Counted from the first letter of the stretch, positions 17,085 through 26,742 are shown. The stretch is DNA of 64,000 nucleotides from Afipia sp. Root123D2 (GCF_001425835.1 NZ_LMDP01000001.1:1731838-1795837); one strand, 5' to 3'. The notes: a model not told the origin generated them from the sequence alone. A program made the numbers and translations.

Positions 17085-17948
17085 TCAGGTTGCCCGTCCC
17101 GTCAATCCAGTCGGTTTCACCAGCAACACAAGCACCATCAGCACGAAGACGACGGTGTTGGATGCCTCGGGATAAAAGTACTTCGTCAGACCCTCGATCA
17201 CACCGAGAGCAAAACCGGTGATAATCGATCCCATGATCGATCCCATGCCGCCGATAACGACCACCGCGAACACAACGATGATCAGGTCGGCGCCCATCAA
17301 GGGGCGAACCTGATTGATCGGCGCCGACAGAACGCCGGCCAGCGCCGCAAGGCCGACACCAAGTCCGTAGGTCAACGTGATCATCCGCGGCACGTTGATG
17401 CCGAAAGCACGCACCAGCGTTGGGTTTTCGGTCGCGGCACGCAGATAAGCGCCAAGTCGCGTACGTTCAATAAGGTACCAGGTCAGCAGGCAGATCACGA
17501 GCGAGAAGATTACAACCCAGCCGCGATAGATCGGCAGATACATGAAGCCGAGATTGACGCCACCCTGCAGGATTTCGGGAATGGCATATGGCAACCCCGA
17601 CGAGCCGAAATAGTTCTGGAAAACGCCCTGGATCACCAGGGCAAGACCGAAGGTCAGCAACAGGCCGTACAGATGGTCGAGGCCGGTCAGCCACTGCAGC
17701 ATCGTGCGCTCGAGCAGGATGCCGAAGGCGCCGACGATGATCGGGGCGAAGATCAGCGCCCACCAATAGCTGAGGCCGGAATACTCCAGCATGAAATACG
17801 CAACGAACGCGCCCATCATGTAGAGCGCACCGTGGGCGAAATTGATGATGTTCAACATTCCAAAGATCACGGCGAGCCCAAGGCTCAGCAGCGCGTAGAA
17901 CGAGCCGTTGATCAGCCCGACCAGGAGTTGTGCGTAAAGGGCCTGCAT
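17085..17948 (-). CDS. livH: Branched-chain amino acid ABC transporter permease LivH
   Basis: A 287-residue permease with about eight hydrophobic helices. The start is QLLVGLINGSFYALLSLGLAVIFGMLNIINFAHG. The EAA-like loop RAATENPTLVRAFGINVPRMITLTYGLGVGLAALAGVL would contact the LivG/LivF ATPases. It lies between the binding-protein gene and livM, with a hairpin in the gap upstream (17994-18018) that may tune its expression relative to the binding protein. Confidence 0.94.
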   Translation of the reverse strand: MQALYAQLLVGLINGSFYALLSLGLAVIFGMLNIINFAHGALYMMGAFVAYFMLEYSGLSYWWALIFAPIIVGAFGILLERTMLQWLTGLDHLYGLLLTFGLALVIQGVFQNYFGSSGLPYAIPEILQGGVNLGFMYLPIYRGWVVIFSLVICLLTWYLIERTRLGAYLRAATENPTLVRAFGINVPRMITLTYGLGVGLAALAGVLSAPINQVRPLMGADLIIVVFAVVVIGGMGSIMGSIITGFALGVIEGLTKYFYPEASNTVVFVLMVLVLLVKPTGLTGRAT

Positions 17949-17993
17949 CGTGGAATGTCTCTTGTTCGCGAATCCGGATCGTATCGGAAGGAT

Positions 17994-18018
17994 GCCCGGC
18001 GGCGGATCGCCGCCGGGC
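17994..18018 (-). terminator. Intra-operon hairpin between livK-like gene and livH
   Basis: A perfect 11-bp GC-only stem, GCCCGGCGGCG / CGCCGCCGGGC, with a 3-nt loop lies just after the stop codon of the binding-protein gene. No T-tract follows. Such hairpins commonly stabilise binding-protein mRNA or cause partial termination, giving more binding protein than permease (inference). Confidence 0.6.
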
Positions 18019-18027
18019 TCTGATGTC

Positions 18028-19248
18028 TTACTTCTTCAGCAGCGGGCACGTGCTCTTGTCGAGCGGCGTGAACGCCTGGTCAGCCGGAATGGTGGCGACC
18101 AGCTTGTAGTAATCCCAAGGACCCTTCGATTCCGCCGGGCTCTTCACTTCGAAGAGATAGGCATCGTGGATGTTGCGGCCGTTCGGCTGGATCTTGCCCT
18201 TGCCGAACAGAGCGTCCTCGACGGGCATCGCTTCCATTGCAGCAACAACCTTGGCACCGTCGTGCGGATTGCCGCCCATCTTGTCGAGGGTCTTGAAGTA
18301 GTGGATCAGCGACGAATAGACGCCGGCCTGCACCATCGTCGGCATGGACTTGTTCTTGACGCGCTCCTGGAAGCGCTTCGAGAAAGCTCGCGTGCCGTCG
18401 TTCAGATCCCAGTAGAACGTCTCGGTCATGTTGAGGCCGTGAGCCACCTTCAGACCGAGCGAATGCACGTCCGAAATGAACATCAGCAACCCGGCAAGCT
18501 TCTGGCCGCCCTTGACGATGCCGAACTCGGACGCCTGCTTGATGGCGTTGATGGTGTCGCCGCCGGCGTTGGCAAGCCCGATCACCTTGGCCTTTGAGGC
18601 CTGGGCCTGAAGCAAGAACGACGAGAAGTCGGCGGTGTTCAGCGGATGACGGACACTGCCGAGAACCTTGCCCCCGAGTGCGGTGACGGCTTCAGTGGTA
18701 TCGCGCTCGAGCGCCGCGCCGAAAGCGTAGTCCGCAGTCAGGAAGAACCAGGTGTTACCGCCGCTCTTCGTCAAGGCCGAACCGGTGCCATGCGCCAGCA
18801 TGTACGTGTCATAGGTCCAGTGAATGGTGTTCGGAGAACATGCCTTGTTCGAGAGGTCCGACGTACCGGCGCCGGAGTTCAGGAAGACCGCATTCTTTTC
18901 TTTGACGATATTGCTGACAGCGAGCGCAACTGAGGACGTCGGAACGTCGGCGACGACATCAACCTTGTCCACGTCGATCCACTGGCGGACAACGTTGACG
19001 CCGATGTCCGGCTTGTTCTGGTGGTCGCCAGCGACGACCTCGATCTTCCAACCCTTCTTGGTCAGGCCGGAATCTTCGACAGCCATCTGCGCAGCCACGA
19101 CCGAACCTGGTCCGGCGATGTCGGCATAGAGACCCGACTGATCGTTAAGCACGCCGATCTTGACGTTCTTGTCCATCGCGAAGGCACCTGCACTCATCCC
19201 GAGCGCGAGCGCTGTACCTAGCATCAGGGCTGTTATCTTCGTTTTCAT
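18028..19248 (-). CDS. Branched-chain amino acid ABC transporter substrate-binding protein (LivK-like)
   Basis: A 406-residue type I periplasmic binding protein. The signal peptide covers residues 1-24, with cleavage after AFA. The mature start NVKIGVLNDQSGLYADIAGPG is typical of Leu/Ile/Val-type binders, though this subgroup (TWFFLTADYAFG, RHPLNTADFSSFLLQAQ) may take other amino acids or aromatic acids. It lies between livF and livH on the same strand. A close paralogue without transporter genes occurs at 55587-56789. Confidence 0.92.
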   Translation of the reverse strand: MKTKITALMLGTALALGMSAGAFAMDKNVKIGVLNDQSGLYADIAGPGSVVAAQMAVEDSGLTKKGWKIEVVAGDHQNKPDIGVNVVRQWIDVDKVDVVADVPTSSVALAVSNIVKEKNAVFLNSGAGTSDLSNKACSPNTIHWTYDTYMLAHGTGSALTKSGGNTWFFLTADYAFGAALERDTTEAVTALGGKVLGSVRHPLNTADFSSFLLQAQASKAKVIGLANAGGDTINAIKQASEFGIVKGGQKLAGLLMFISDVHSLGLKVAHGLNMTETFYWDLNDGTRAFSKRFQERVKNKSMPTMVQAGVYSSLIHYFKTLDKMGGNPHDGAKVVAAMEAMPVEDALFGKGKIQPNGRNIHDAYLFEVKSPAESKGPWDYYKLVATIPADQAFTPLDKSTCPLLKK

Positions 19249-19281
19249 TTAGTGTCTCCTCCTGGATTTATATTCCCGGCT

Positions 19282-19998
19282 TCAAACGCCGAGATAGTTG
19301 TGAAGTTTTTCCATGTTGGCCTGGATTTCAGAACTGGCGAAAGTGTCGATGATCTTGCCGTGTTCGACGATGTAGAACCGATCGGCGACGGTGGAGGCAA
19401 AGCGGAAATTCTGCTCGACCAAAAGGATCGTGAAGCCCTCTGCCTTCAACCGCTTAATCATGAGGCCGATCTGCTGGATGATGACCGGTGCCAACCCTTC
19501 GGTCGGCTCATCGAGCATCAGGAAGCGAGCGCCGGTGCGCAGGATGCGCGCAATCGCAAGCATCTGCTGCTCGCCGCCGGACAGCTTCGTGCCCTGGCTA
19601 CCGAGACGCTCCTTGAGATTCGGGAACAGGTCGAAAATCTGATCGAGCGTCATGCCGCCAGCCCGGATGGTCGGCGGCAGCAGCAGGTTCTCCTTCACAT
19701 CGAGGGTGGCGAAAATGCCTCGCTCTTCGGGGCAGAAAGCCACACCGAGACGGGCGATCTTGTCCGACGACAGGCGGATGGTTTCCTTGCCCTCGAAATT
19801 GATCGAGCCCGCGCGCTTGCCGATGACGCCCATCACCGACTTCAAGGTCGACGTCTTTCCGGCGCCGTTGCGCCCGAGCAGCGTGACCACTTCGCCCGGC
19901 CGCACGTCGAAGTTAATGCCGTGGAGAATGTGGGACTCGCCGTACCACGCCTCAAGATTCTGAACGGTGAGAACCGGGCTGCTCGCAGCGTTATTCAT
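19282..19998 (-). CDS. livF: Branched-chain amino acid ABC transporter ATP-binding protein LivF
   Basis: A 238-residue ATPase. It has Walker A GRNGAGKTS, signature LSGGEQQMLAIARIL, Walker B FLMLDEPTEGLAP, and the LivF-typical LEAWYGESHILHGI start and VEQNFRFA H-loop region. The ATG at 19998 overlaps the 3' end of livG by 8 bases, implying translational coupling. Confidence 0.95.
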   Translation of the reverse strand: MNNAASSPVLTVQNLEAWYGESHILHGINFDVRPGEVVTLLGRNGAGKTSTLKSVMGVIGKRAGSINFEGKETIRLSSDKIARLGVAFCPEERGIFATLDVKENLLLPPTIRAGGMTLDQIFDLFPNLKERLGSQGTKLSGGEQQMLAIARILRTGARFLMLDEPTEGLAPVIIQQIGLMIKRLKAEGFTILLVEQNFRFASTVADRFYIVEHGKIIDTFASSEIQANMEKLHNYLGV

Positions 19999-20746
19999 GG
20001 CCCGCTCCCATGTAAGCTTCCTTGACGCGCGGATCCTTCGAGACGGTTGCGTAGTCACCTTCAGCAAGAACCTGGCCGCGCGTCAGCACAGTGATGATGT
20101 CGGAGAGATTCGCGACGACGCTCAGATTATGCTCGACCATCAGGATCGTGTATTTCGCCGAAATGCGTTTGATGAGAGCCGCGATCTTATCGATGTCCTC
20201 GTGCCCCATGCCTGCCATCGGTTCGTCCAGCAGCATCATTTCGGGGTCCAGCGCCAGCGTGGTCGCGATCTCCAGCGCCCGCTTGCGGCCGTAAGCCATT
20301 TCGCCTGCCGGCGTATTGGCAAACTCACTCAGGCCGACGTCGTTCAGCAACTCGAGCGCCCGGTCGTTGAAACGATCCAGCACCGATTTCGAACGCCAGA
20401 AATCGAACGAGTTGCCGTGCTGGCGCTGCAGCGCAACCCGGACGTTCTCGAGCGAGGTCAGATGCGGAAACACGGCTGAGATCTGGAACGAGCGCACCAG
20501 ACCGAGCCGCGCGACATCCGCCGGCTTCATGTTGGTGATGTCCTGGCCATTATAGTGAATCTGGCCTTGGGACGGACTCAGGAATTTCGTTAGCAGGTTG
20601 AAGCATGTCGTCTTGCCGGCGCCGTTGGGGCCAATCAAGGCATGGATGCTTCCGCGGCGGACCCGCAGATTGACGTCACTCACGGCAACAAAGCCTGCGA
20701 ATTCCTTGGTCAACCCACTGGTTTCAAGGATAAACTCATTAGCCAA
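19991..20746 (-). CDS. livG: Branched-chain amino acid ABC transporter ATP-binding protein LivG
   Basis: A 251-residue ATPase and first gene of the liv group. It has Walker A GPNGAGKTT, a Q-loop region, the weakly conserved signature MAYGRKRALEIATTLA and Walker B MMLLDEPMAGMGHED. The start is best placed at the TTG at 20746 (MANEFILETSGLTKEF), because a GGGGGGA ribosome-binding site lies 8 bases upstream. The frame extends to an ATG at 20890, but that part is not family-like. Confidence 0.92.
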   Translation of the reverse strand: MANEFILETSGLTKEFAGFVAVSDVNLRVRRGSIHALIGPNGAGKTTCFNLLTKFLSPSQGQIHYNGQDITNMKPADVARLGLVRSFQISAVFPHLTSLENVRVALQRQHGNSFDFWRSKSVLDRFNDRALELLNDVGLSEFANTPAGEMAYGRKRALEIATTLALDPEMMLLDEPMAGMGHEDIDKIAALIKRISAKYTILMVEHNLSVVANLSDIITVLTRGQVLAEGDYATVSKDPRVKEAYMGAGHE

Positions 20747-21116
20747 CTCAACGTCCCCCCGATCGGCCTTCACGCATCCCCCAGAACCGCGCGTGGCCGA
20801 GTTTTGGTCGCTCGTTATGGAAGGCGGCCGCCGGGATTCCCCGTCGCCCGCGTCGGCTGGAATATGCAGCGAACTGTGAGCTTTGTGCAAGCTGCAATGC
20901 AGGCCAGTTCCAAATGCATACGCCTACGGGATGATTGGTCTATTAGCCGAAAGACGAATGACACCCGGCCCGCTCCCGGCACTGCTCCGGACCCAGGGAA
21001 AGCTCCTGTTAAGGCTAAATCCACTTCGAAATCGACTTTTTATCAAAAATTTCGGCTTGGGTTGGATCATCGCAATATTGAACGGGCCAGCCATTTTGAC
21101 CGCAGGAATTCTAGCG
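20747..21116. other. 370-bp divergent intergenic region upstream of livG and the PAS-like gene
   Basis: No convincing gene is seen. It should carry the divergent promoters of the liv group (minus) and the 21117 gene (plus). The right half is noticeably richer in A and T (around 21030-21070) than its neighbours. I found no clear operator. Confidence 0.4.
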
Positions 21117-21755
21117 ATGGAAACGGTTCAGGAACGCGCGCTCGAAATACCAGCTCGTTTCGCGAGCGAGAGCCCCGGGATAATAAGGTCGATCAAACAA
21201 CGCGACCTGCTCAACACCTGGCTGCGGCTCTATGACCGACTGCAGTGCCCGCCTAAATTCGAGGATTACCAGCCCGAGCGATTGTCCGACGAATTGGCCG
21301 ATACCGTCTACTACACCATCGACGGCACATACGAAGTGCCCCGCATCATGATCGACAGCGACGGCACACGGATGTCCAATGCTTACGGAGCGATCGGCAA
21401 GGGCCGCGAGCTCGATGAATATCTCGGCAAGAAGCTCGCTCCGATCATCATTCCGATCTACCACGAATGCATTCAACGCCGACTGCCGGTTTACACGGTG
21501 TCGCGGGTTCAGGACATGTACGGCCTCGGCGTGGACTACGAGCGCTTGTTGATGCCGTTTACGGACGGTGATCGCGTGACCCGCATCGTCGCTTCCCTCA
21601 AGACCATTAGCGAGCACGGCAGCTTCGAGATCCGAAACCTGATGCGTGCAAACGACGTGTTGCCGGTTTACGAATTGCGCGCCGTGATCGACCGCAACCT
21701 GTTTCATCGTCCGCCCCGGCGCATCGACGCCAACGACATCATCGAATTCGACTGA
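21117..21755 (+). CDS. PAS-like domain protein of unknown function
   Basis: A 212-residue soluble protein. The ATG at 21117 has AGGAA nine bases upstream. The central part (IMIDSDGTRMSNAYGAIGKGRELDEYLGKKLAPIIIPIYHECIQRRLPVYTVSRVQDMYGLGVDYERLLMPFTDG split over about 65 residues) has the order of a PAS_5-like domain common in alphaproteobacteria: signal-sensing core, then an R-L-L-P-F strand and a DRV segment. There is no catalytic or DNA-binding domain. It is divergent from livG, and a sensory role is inference. Confidence 0.6.
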   Translation: METVQERALEIPARFASESPGIIRSIKQRDLLNTWLRLYDRLQCPPKFEDYQPERLSDELADTVYYTIDGTYEVPRIMIDSDGTRMSNAYGAIGKGRELDEYLGKKLAPIIIPIYHECIQRRLPVYTVSRVQDMYGLGVDYERLLMPFTDGDRVTRIVASLKTISEHGSFEIRNLMRANDVLPVYELRAVIDRNLFHRPPRRIDANDIIEFD

Positions 21756-21798
21756 TGCGGGCCTGTTGCCTCATCCCGCGAGGCCAGTGAAACGCCGA

Positions 21799-22203
21799 TC
21801 AGGTCCGGTGCTTCGCTGAGCCGACTTCCTTTGCATAAATGTCCGGCTTGAAGCCGACCAGCAGCCGCCCGCCAAGGTCGAGCACCGGCCGCTTGATCAT
21901 TGAGGGTTGCGCGAGCATCAGCGCGATGGCCTTCTTTTCGGTCAGGTTCTCTTTGTCAGCCTCAGGGAGCTTACGGAACGTGGTCCCGGCGCGATTGAGC
22001 AGCGTCTCCCAGCCGACCTCCCGGCCCCAGCCTTCCAGCTGTTTTCGCTCGATGCCAGCCACTTTGTAGTCGTGGAATATGTAAGTGACGCCGTGGCTAT
22101 CCAGCCACGCGCGCGCCTTCTTCATCGTGTCGCAATTCTTGATGCCGTAAATGGTGATTGACGACGCCACAAGACCCTCCGGCGCGACTGTTTCTGCCGC
22201 CAT
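21799..22203 (-). CDS. ArsC/Spx-family reductase (YffB-like)
   Basis: A 134-residue thioredoxin-fold protein. The single active-site Cys is at residue 24 in YGIKNCDTMKKARAWL, and KRPVLDLGGRLLVGFKP is near the C-terminus. This is the YffB type of the ArsC family, and true arsenate reduction is not implied. The ATG at 22203 is used; a GTG nine codons in (22176) would also give an acceptable N-terminus. Confidence 0.88.
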   Translation of the reverse strand: MAAETVAPEGLVASSITIYGIKNCDTMKKARAWLDSHGVTYIFHDYKVAGIERKQLEGWGREVGWETLLNRAGTTFRKLPEADKENLTEKKAIALMLAQPSMIKRPVLDLGGRLLVGFKPDIYAKEVGSAKHRT

Positions 22204-22306
22204 AGATGCGCCGCCCTGAGCGGGTCTGCAACACAGGCAAAGAACATTCCTGTTGGAGAAATCCTCCGGCTGACCGAAATACGATCGGCCCGATGCCGAA
22301 GCCTTT

Positions 22307-23026
22307 CTAACTGGCCGCAGCGGTTGGCCCGATCCCGAGATGCCTTGCGACACGCCTCGCCGTCTGTTCGCGCTGTTCGGTGATCTTGCGCGCTGACTGT
22401 TGTGCTGCCTTCCAGACCGCGGGTGGCGCCGTCTCGGGCGTCCCGCTGTTGAACGGCGGCTCGGGCGCATATTGCATATAAAGCTGGATCGCTTGCGCGA
22501 CCTCGTCGCCGCGCAAATTCGCAGCGACGCGCAACGCGCCGTCGATACCGGCGGTGACGCCTGCGGCAAACACCATGTTGCCGTCCATCACGACACGCTC
22601 ATTCACCGGGAGCGCACCGAAAATCGGCAACAATTCAAACGCCGACCAGTGCGTCGTGGCGCGACGGCCCTTCAGCAAACCCGCAGCGCCGCAAATCAGC
22701 GCGCCGGTACACACCGAAAACACGCAGACTGCCCCCTCCGCCTGCTGACGGACCCAGGAGATAACTTCCACGTCCTCCATGAGTGCTTCCTGCCCATAGC
22801 CGCCCGGGACGTGCAGAACATCCAGCTTTGGCGCGTCCGCAAGCGAAGCATCCGGCGCCAGCCGAAGACCGCGAATATCGCGGACGCCATCGCTGGTCTT
22901 GCCGTAAAGCCGGTAGGTCGAATTCGGAATCCGGGACAGGACTTCGAACGGGCCGGTCAGGTCGATCTGATCGAGCCCCTCGAACAGCAGCGAGCCGATC
23001 TGAAGATGGATGTCGGGTGAAATCAT
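22307..23026 (-). CDS. DJ-1/PfpI family protein, isonitrile hydratase-like
   Basis: A 239-residue protein with the DJ-1/PfpI fold. The nucleophile elbow is VCVFSVCTGALICGAAGLL with C106, followed by RRATTHW. An N-terminal Asp pair in FEGLDQIDLTGPFEVL matches the acid seen in isonitrile hydratases, which convert isonitriles to N-formamides. It is divergent from a GlxA-type regulator whose sensor domain has the same fold, a common enzyme-regulator arrangement. Confidence 0.82.
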   Translation of the reverse strand: MISPDIHLQIGSLLFEGLDQIDLTGPFEVLSRIPNSTYRLYGKTSDGVRDIRGLRLAPDASLADAPKLDVLHVPGGYGQEALMEDVEVISWVRQQAEGAVCVFSVCTGALICGAAGLLKGRRATTHWSAFELLPIFGALPVNERVVMDGNMVFAAGVTAGIDGALRVAANLRGDEVAQAIQLYMQYAPEPPFNSGTPETAPPAVWKAAQQSARKITEQREQTARRVARHLGIGPTAAAS

Positions 23027-23089
23027 GATGGGGTTCCGTCGGCAAGAGTTCTGGACAAGGCAATAATAGGCTGGCAGGCTTTGGCGAAT

Positions 23090-24082
23090 ATGACAAAGAA
23101 CCCTCGAATCTCGCCAAGCGCGGTGCGCTCCGTCGAAATCCTGATCTTCCCGGATGTACAACTGCTCGACATCGCGGGGCCGATGCAGGTCTTCGCAACA
23201 GCCAATGTCATCAGCACGCGGGCGGGCCGATCGGCGCCGTATGAGACGCGGGTCGTCGCCGAGGCCGGCGCACTGGTGACCACGTCTGCAGGCCTGCCGC
23301 TGATGGCGACACCGCTACCTTCGGCGCGATCCAAAGTTGACACTCTGATCGTGGCGGGTGGACCCGGAGTGCGAAGCGCATCGACAAACGATGCGCTGGT
23401 GCGTTGGGTGCGAACACATGCAGCCCGCGCGCGACGGGTCGCCTCGGTGTGCACGGGAGCGTTCCTGTTGGGTGCAACAGGATTGCTCGACGGCCGCCGC
23501 GCGGTGACTCACTGGACCGAGTGCAACGAACTCGCCCGGCGTTTCCCCGAGGCCCATGTCGAGCCCGACCCGATTTTCGTGCGCGATGGAGAAGTCTGGA
23601 GTTCGGCAGGCATTACCGCGGGGATCGATCTTGCCCTCGCGCTGGTCGAGGACGATCTCGGCCGCGATCTCGCTCTCGCCGTCGCGCGCCATCTGGTCGT
23701 GTTTCTCAAGCGTCCCGGCGGACAGGCCCAGTTCAGCACCGCGTTGTCGCTTCAAATGGCCGACGACAAGTTCGGCGCACTGCACGGCTGGATCACCAAC
23801 CACATCGAGCGCGACTTGTCCCTGAGCGCCCTGGCCGAGCGCGCTGGAATGAGCGAACGCACCTTTAGCCGGCGGTATGTCGAGGCGACCGGGCAAACAC
23901 CCGCGCGCGCCGTCGAGCGTCTGCGGGTCGAGACCGCACGCCGTCTGCTGTCGGATACGCGCCTGCCGGTGAAGCGCGTCGCCGAGCGCTGTGGTTTCGG
24001 ATCAGAGGAAACGATGCGCCGCAGCTTCATCCGGATGCTGTCAGCGACACCACAGGAGTATCGCGCGCGTTTCAGCGCGTGA
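23090..24082 (+). CDS. GlxA-family AraC-type regulator with DJ-1/PfpI domain
   Basis: A 330-residue protein. Residues 13-190 form a DJ-1/PfpI-like domain with C121 in SVCTGAFLLGATGLLDGRRAVTHW. Residues about 230-328 form an AraC DNA-binding domain with two HTHs (LSLSALAERAGMSERTFSRRY and LPVKRVAERCGFGSEETMRRSF). The ATG at 23090 is preferred to a TTG three codons upstream. The 63-bp gap to the divergent isonitrile hydratase-like gene probably contains shared control sites. Confidence 0.9.
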   Translation: MTKNPRISPSAVRSVEILIFPDVQLLDIAGPMQVFATANVISTRAGRSAPYETRVVAEAGALVTTSAGLPLMATPLPSARSKVDTLIVAGGPGVRSASTNDALVRWVRTHAARARRVASVCTGAFLLGATGLLDGRRAVTHWTECNELARRFPEAHVEPDPIFVRDGEVWSSAGITAGIDLALALVEDDLGRDLALAVARHLVVFLKRPGGQAQFSTALSLQMADDKFGALHGWITNHIERDLSLSALAERAGMSERTFSRRYVEATGQTPARAVERLRVETARRLLSDTRLPVKRVAERCGFGSEETMRRSFIRMLSATPQEYRARFSA

Positions 24083-24135
24083 ATTGATGGGACCGCCGCT
24101 CGTCCCGCGCCCTGCCCGAGGCGTAACTCGCATCG

Positions 24136-24716
24136 CTATCCGTTCAATTGCCATCGCGCGAGATGGACATGGCGGCCGCGGTTGAGAAGACTGTGGATCA
24201 AAACGAAGCCGTCGACATGCCAGCACACCGCCTCGACAGTTCGTTCGGGGACGCTCTGCCTGTCATAGAGGAGCGTCATGTGAGGCGTGAAGCGTGGAAC
24301 AGCGCACCGCGCCAGCCCGGCACTTTTCATGCTGCTGCCAAGCGCGCGATGGAATTCGGACAACGCCGCGATGCTCGTGCCGGGTCGCATGACAAACGCA
24401 CGCTTGCCGTTCTTGCCATTGAAACTCAGTACGCGATCGAAAGTGATATCGAATGCGGGCTGCCTGACCGCATCGCCCGCCTTTCGTGTCACCTCGACAA
24501 GGCGCTGGGGAATCCCGGCGTAGTCGCCGAGTCCATGGAGCGAAACGTGCAAACATCCCGGCGATATCGGCGGTCCTGTCAGGCGAGATCGCTGCGCCAC
24601 CTCCTGGCGAGCCGAGAAATCCGCAAGGCGTCCAGTTTCGAGGGGACCAGTGCGAGAAATAAACGGTCCTGCCGGGAAGCCGCCTGAAAACCAAAGAGAT
24701 CGAGCTGTTCGGACAT
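24136..24716 (-). pseudogene. 2'-5' RNA ligase / RNA 2',3'-cyclic phosphodiesterase family gene, frameshifted
   Basis: The start MSEQLDLFGFQAASRQDRLFLALVPS (ATG at 24714-24716) reads to a TGA just after RRWRSDLA. The rest of the protein is in another frame: LTGPPISPGCLHVSLHGLGDYAG, then FTPHMTLLYD. The two HxS/T-type motifs, HVSLHG and HMTLLY, are the family's catalytic pair. The parts join if one base is restored at about 24590 (GCCTG for expected GCCCTG). As sequenced, the product stops before either catalytic motif. Confidence 0.8.
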
Positions 24717-24823
24717 GATACGCACTCCGAGCGCATCAAGAACAAATAATGAACATTTCTCAAAGTAAAGCCCGCGCAACCGGGTTGCGGTCACGCGGGC
24801 GTTCCAGATTGAGCGGGAAAACC

Positions 24824-24847
24824 GCTCCGGCGGTGAACCGCCGGAGC
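24824..24847 (-). terminator. Rho-independent terminator of ilvD
   Basis: A 10-11 bp stem, GCTCCGGCGG / CCGCCGGAGC, lies just past the ilvD stop codon. On the minus strand it is followed by GGTTTT. This is a good intrinsic terminator. Confidence 0.75.
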
Positions 24848-24859
24848 TAACTGAAAGCG

Positions 24860-26710
24860 TTACTTCTCGACCTGCGACACGTCGCGCACGGCGCCGCGCG
24901 CGGCGTTCGTCGTCAGCGCCGCGTAAGCGCGCAGTGCGGGTGTGACGTTGCGCTTGCGGGGCGCCGGTTTCCAAGCGTTCTTCCCCTTGGCTTCCATCGC
25001 CGCCCGGCGTTCGGCGAGGACCTTGTCATCAAGGTCGAGACGCATGACGCGATTGGGAATATCGATCACCATCGGATCGCCGGTTTGAACAAGCCCGATC
25101 AACCCGCCTTCGGCGGCTTCTGGCGAAACGTGACCGATCGAAAGTCCTGAGCTGCCACCGGAGAACCGGCCATCGGTCACCAGCGCACACGCCTTGCCGA
25201 GGTCCTTCGATTTCAGATAGCTCGTCGGATAAAGCATTTCCTGCATGCCCGGCCCACCCTTCGGGCCTTCATAGATGATGACCACCACATCACCTGCCTG
25301 AACCTTGTTGCCAAGGATGGCTGACACGGCGTCTTCCTGACTTTCGAAAACCCGCGCCTTGCCGCGGAAGGTCAGGATCGACTCGTCCACGCCGGCGGTT
25401 TTCACGATGCAGCCTTCAGGGGCGAGATTGCCGAACAGCACCGCCAGCCCGCCGTCCTTGGAGAACGGATACTCCATCGAGCGGATCACACCTTTCTGAC
25501 GATCGGTGTCGAGTTCATCCCAGCGCTCCGACTGGCTGAATGCGACCTGTGTCGGCACTCCGCCGGGCGCCGCACGGAAGAACGTGCGCACGGCTTCGCT
25601 GTTGGTGCGGCTGATATCCCAGCGCGCCAGTGCGTCGCCGAGGGTCGGCGCATGAACCGTCGGCAGGCTCGAATCGATCAATCCACCGCGCTCGAGTTCA
25701 CCGAGAATGGCCATGACGCCGCCGGCACGATGGACGTCCTCGACATGGACGTCGTTCTTGGCCGGTGCGACCTTGCAAAGACACGGCACCTTGCGCGACA
25801 GCCGGTCGATGTCGGCCATAGTGAAATCGACCTCGCCTTCCTGCGCCGCAGCCAGCAGATGCAGCACGGTGTTGGTCGAACCGCCCATGGCGATGTCGAG
25901 GCTCATCGCATTCTCGAACGCCTTGACGGTCGCGATGCCGCGCGGCAACGCGGTGGCATCGTCCTGTTCGTAATAGCGGCGTGCGAGATCGACGATCAGG
26001 TGGCCCGCTTCGCGGAACAGCTTTTCGCGATCGGCATGGGTCGCCAGAACCGAACCGTTGCCCGGCAGCGACAGGCCGAGCGCTTCGGTGAGGCAGTTCA
26101 TCGAGTTGGCGGTGAACATGCCCGAACAGGAGCCGCAGGTCGGACACGCCGAACGCTCAACGGCGGCGACTTCCGTGTCACTGTAACTATCATCGGCGGC
26201 AACAATCATCGCATCGATCAGATCGACCGACCGCTTGGTGCCCTTCACCACGACTTTACCGGCTTCCATCGGCCCGCCCGAGACAAACACGGTTGGGATG
26301 TTCAGCCGCATCGCCGCCATCAGCATGCCGGGCGTGATCTTGTCGCAATTGGAGATGCACACCAGCGCGTCGGCGCAATGGGCGTTGACCATGTACTCGA
26401 CGGCATCAGCGATCAGTTCGCGGCTCGGCAACGAATAAAGCATACCGTCGTGCCCCATCGCGATGCCATCATCGACCGCAATGGTGTTGAATTCCTTGGC
26501 GACGCCTCCCGCCGTCTCGATCTCACGCGCAACAAGCTGGCCCAGATCCTTCAGATGAACGTGGCCGGGCACGAACTGCGTGAAGCTGTTGGCGATGGCG
26601 ATGATCGGCTTGCCGAAATCCTCGTCCTTCATCCCGGTCGCGCGCCAAAGGCCGCGGGCGCCAGCCATGTTGCGGCCGTGGGTGGTGGTTCTGGAGCGAT
26701 ATGTCGGCAT
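24860..26710 (-). CDS. ilvD: Dihydroxy-acid dehydratase
   Basis: Dehydrates 2,3-dihydroxy-isovalerate and -methylvalerate in valine, isoleucine and (through 2-oxoisovalerate) pantothenate synthesis. It has 616 residues, the size of the E. coli enzyme. The Fe-S ligands are visible as C122 ([11 protein letters not shown]) and C195 ([16 protein letters not shown]). K124 is the expected carbamylated Lys and D81 the expected Mg ligand. It is monocistronic, with a terminator downstream, and divergent from a LysR gene. Confidence 0.98.
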   Translation of the reverse strand: MPTYRSRTTTHGRNMAGARGLWRATGMKDEDFGKPIIAIANSFTQFVPGHVHLKDLGQLVAREIETAGGVAKEFNTIAVDDGIAMGHDGMLYSLPSRELIADAVEYMVNAHCADALVCISNCDKITPGMLMAAMRLNIPTVFVSGGPMEAGKVVVKGTKRSVDLIDAMIVAADDSYSDTEVAAVERSACPTCGSCSGMFTANSMNCLTEALGLSLPGNGSVLATHADREKLFREAGHLIVDLARRYYEQDDATALPRGIATVKAFENAMSLDIAMGGSTNTVLHLLAAAQEGEVDFTMADIDRLSRKVPCLCKVAPAKNDVHVEDVHRAGGVMAILGELERGGLIDSSLPTVHAPTLGDALARWDISRTNSEAVRTFFRAAPGGVPTQVAFSQSERWDELDTDRQKGVIRSMEYPFSKDGGLAVLFGNLAPEGCIVKTAGVDESILTFRGKARVFESQEDAVSAILGNKVQAGDVVVIIYEGPKGGPGMQEMLYPTSYLKSKDLGKACALVTDGRFSGGSSGLSIGHVSPEAAEGGLIGLVQTGDPMVIDIPNRVMRLDLDDKVLAERRAAMEAKGKNAWKPAPRKRNVTPALRAYAALTTNAARGAVRDVSQVEK

Positions 26711-26727
26711 GTCTGGTTCCTCGGAAA

Positions 26728-26742
26728 TTGGAATACTTCCAA
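26728..26742. promoter_or_regulatory. Perfect palindrome in ilvD/LysR divergent region
   Basis: TTGGAATACTTCCAA is a perfect 6-3-6 palindrome, 17 bases ahead of the ilvD ATG. It sits inside a larger imperfect inverted repeat (GGTTCC at 26715-26720 with GGAAC at 26746-26750), and GGAACTTCC follows. This looks like an operator, possibly for the neighbouring LysR protein. Confidence 0.5.
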
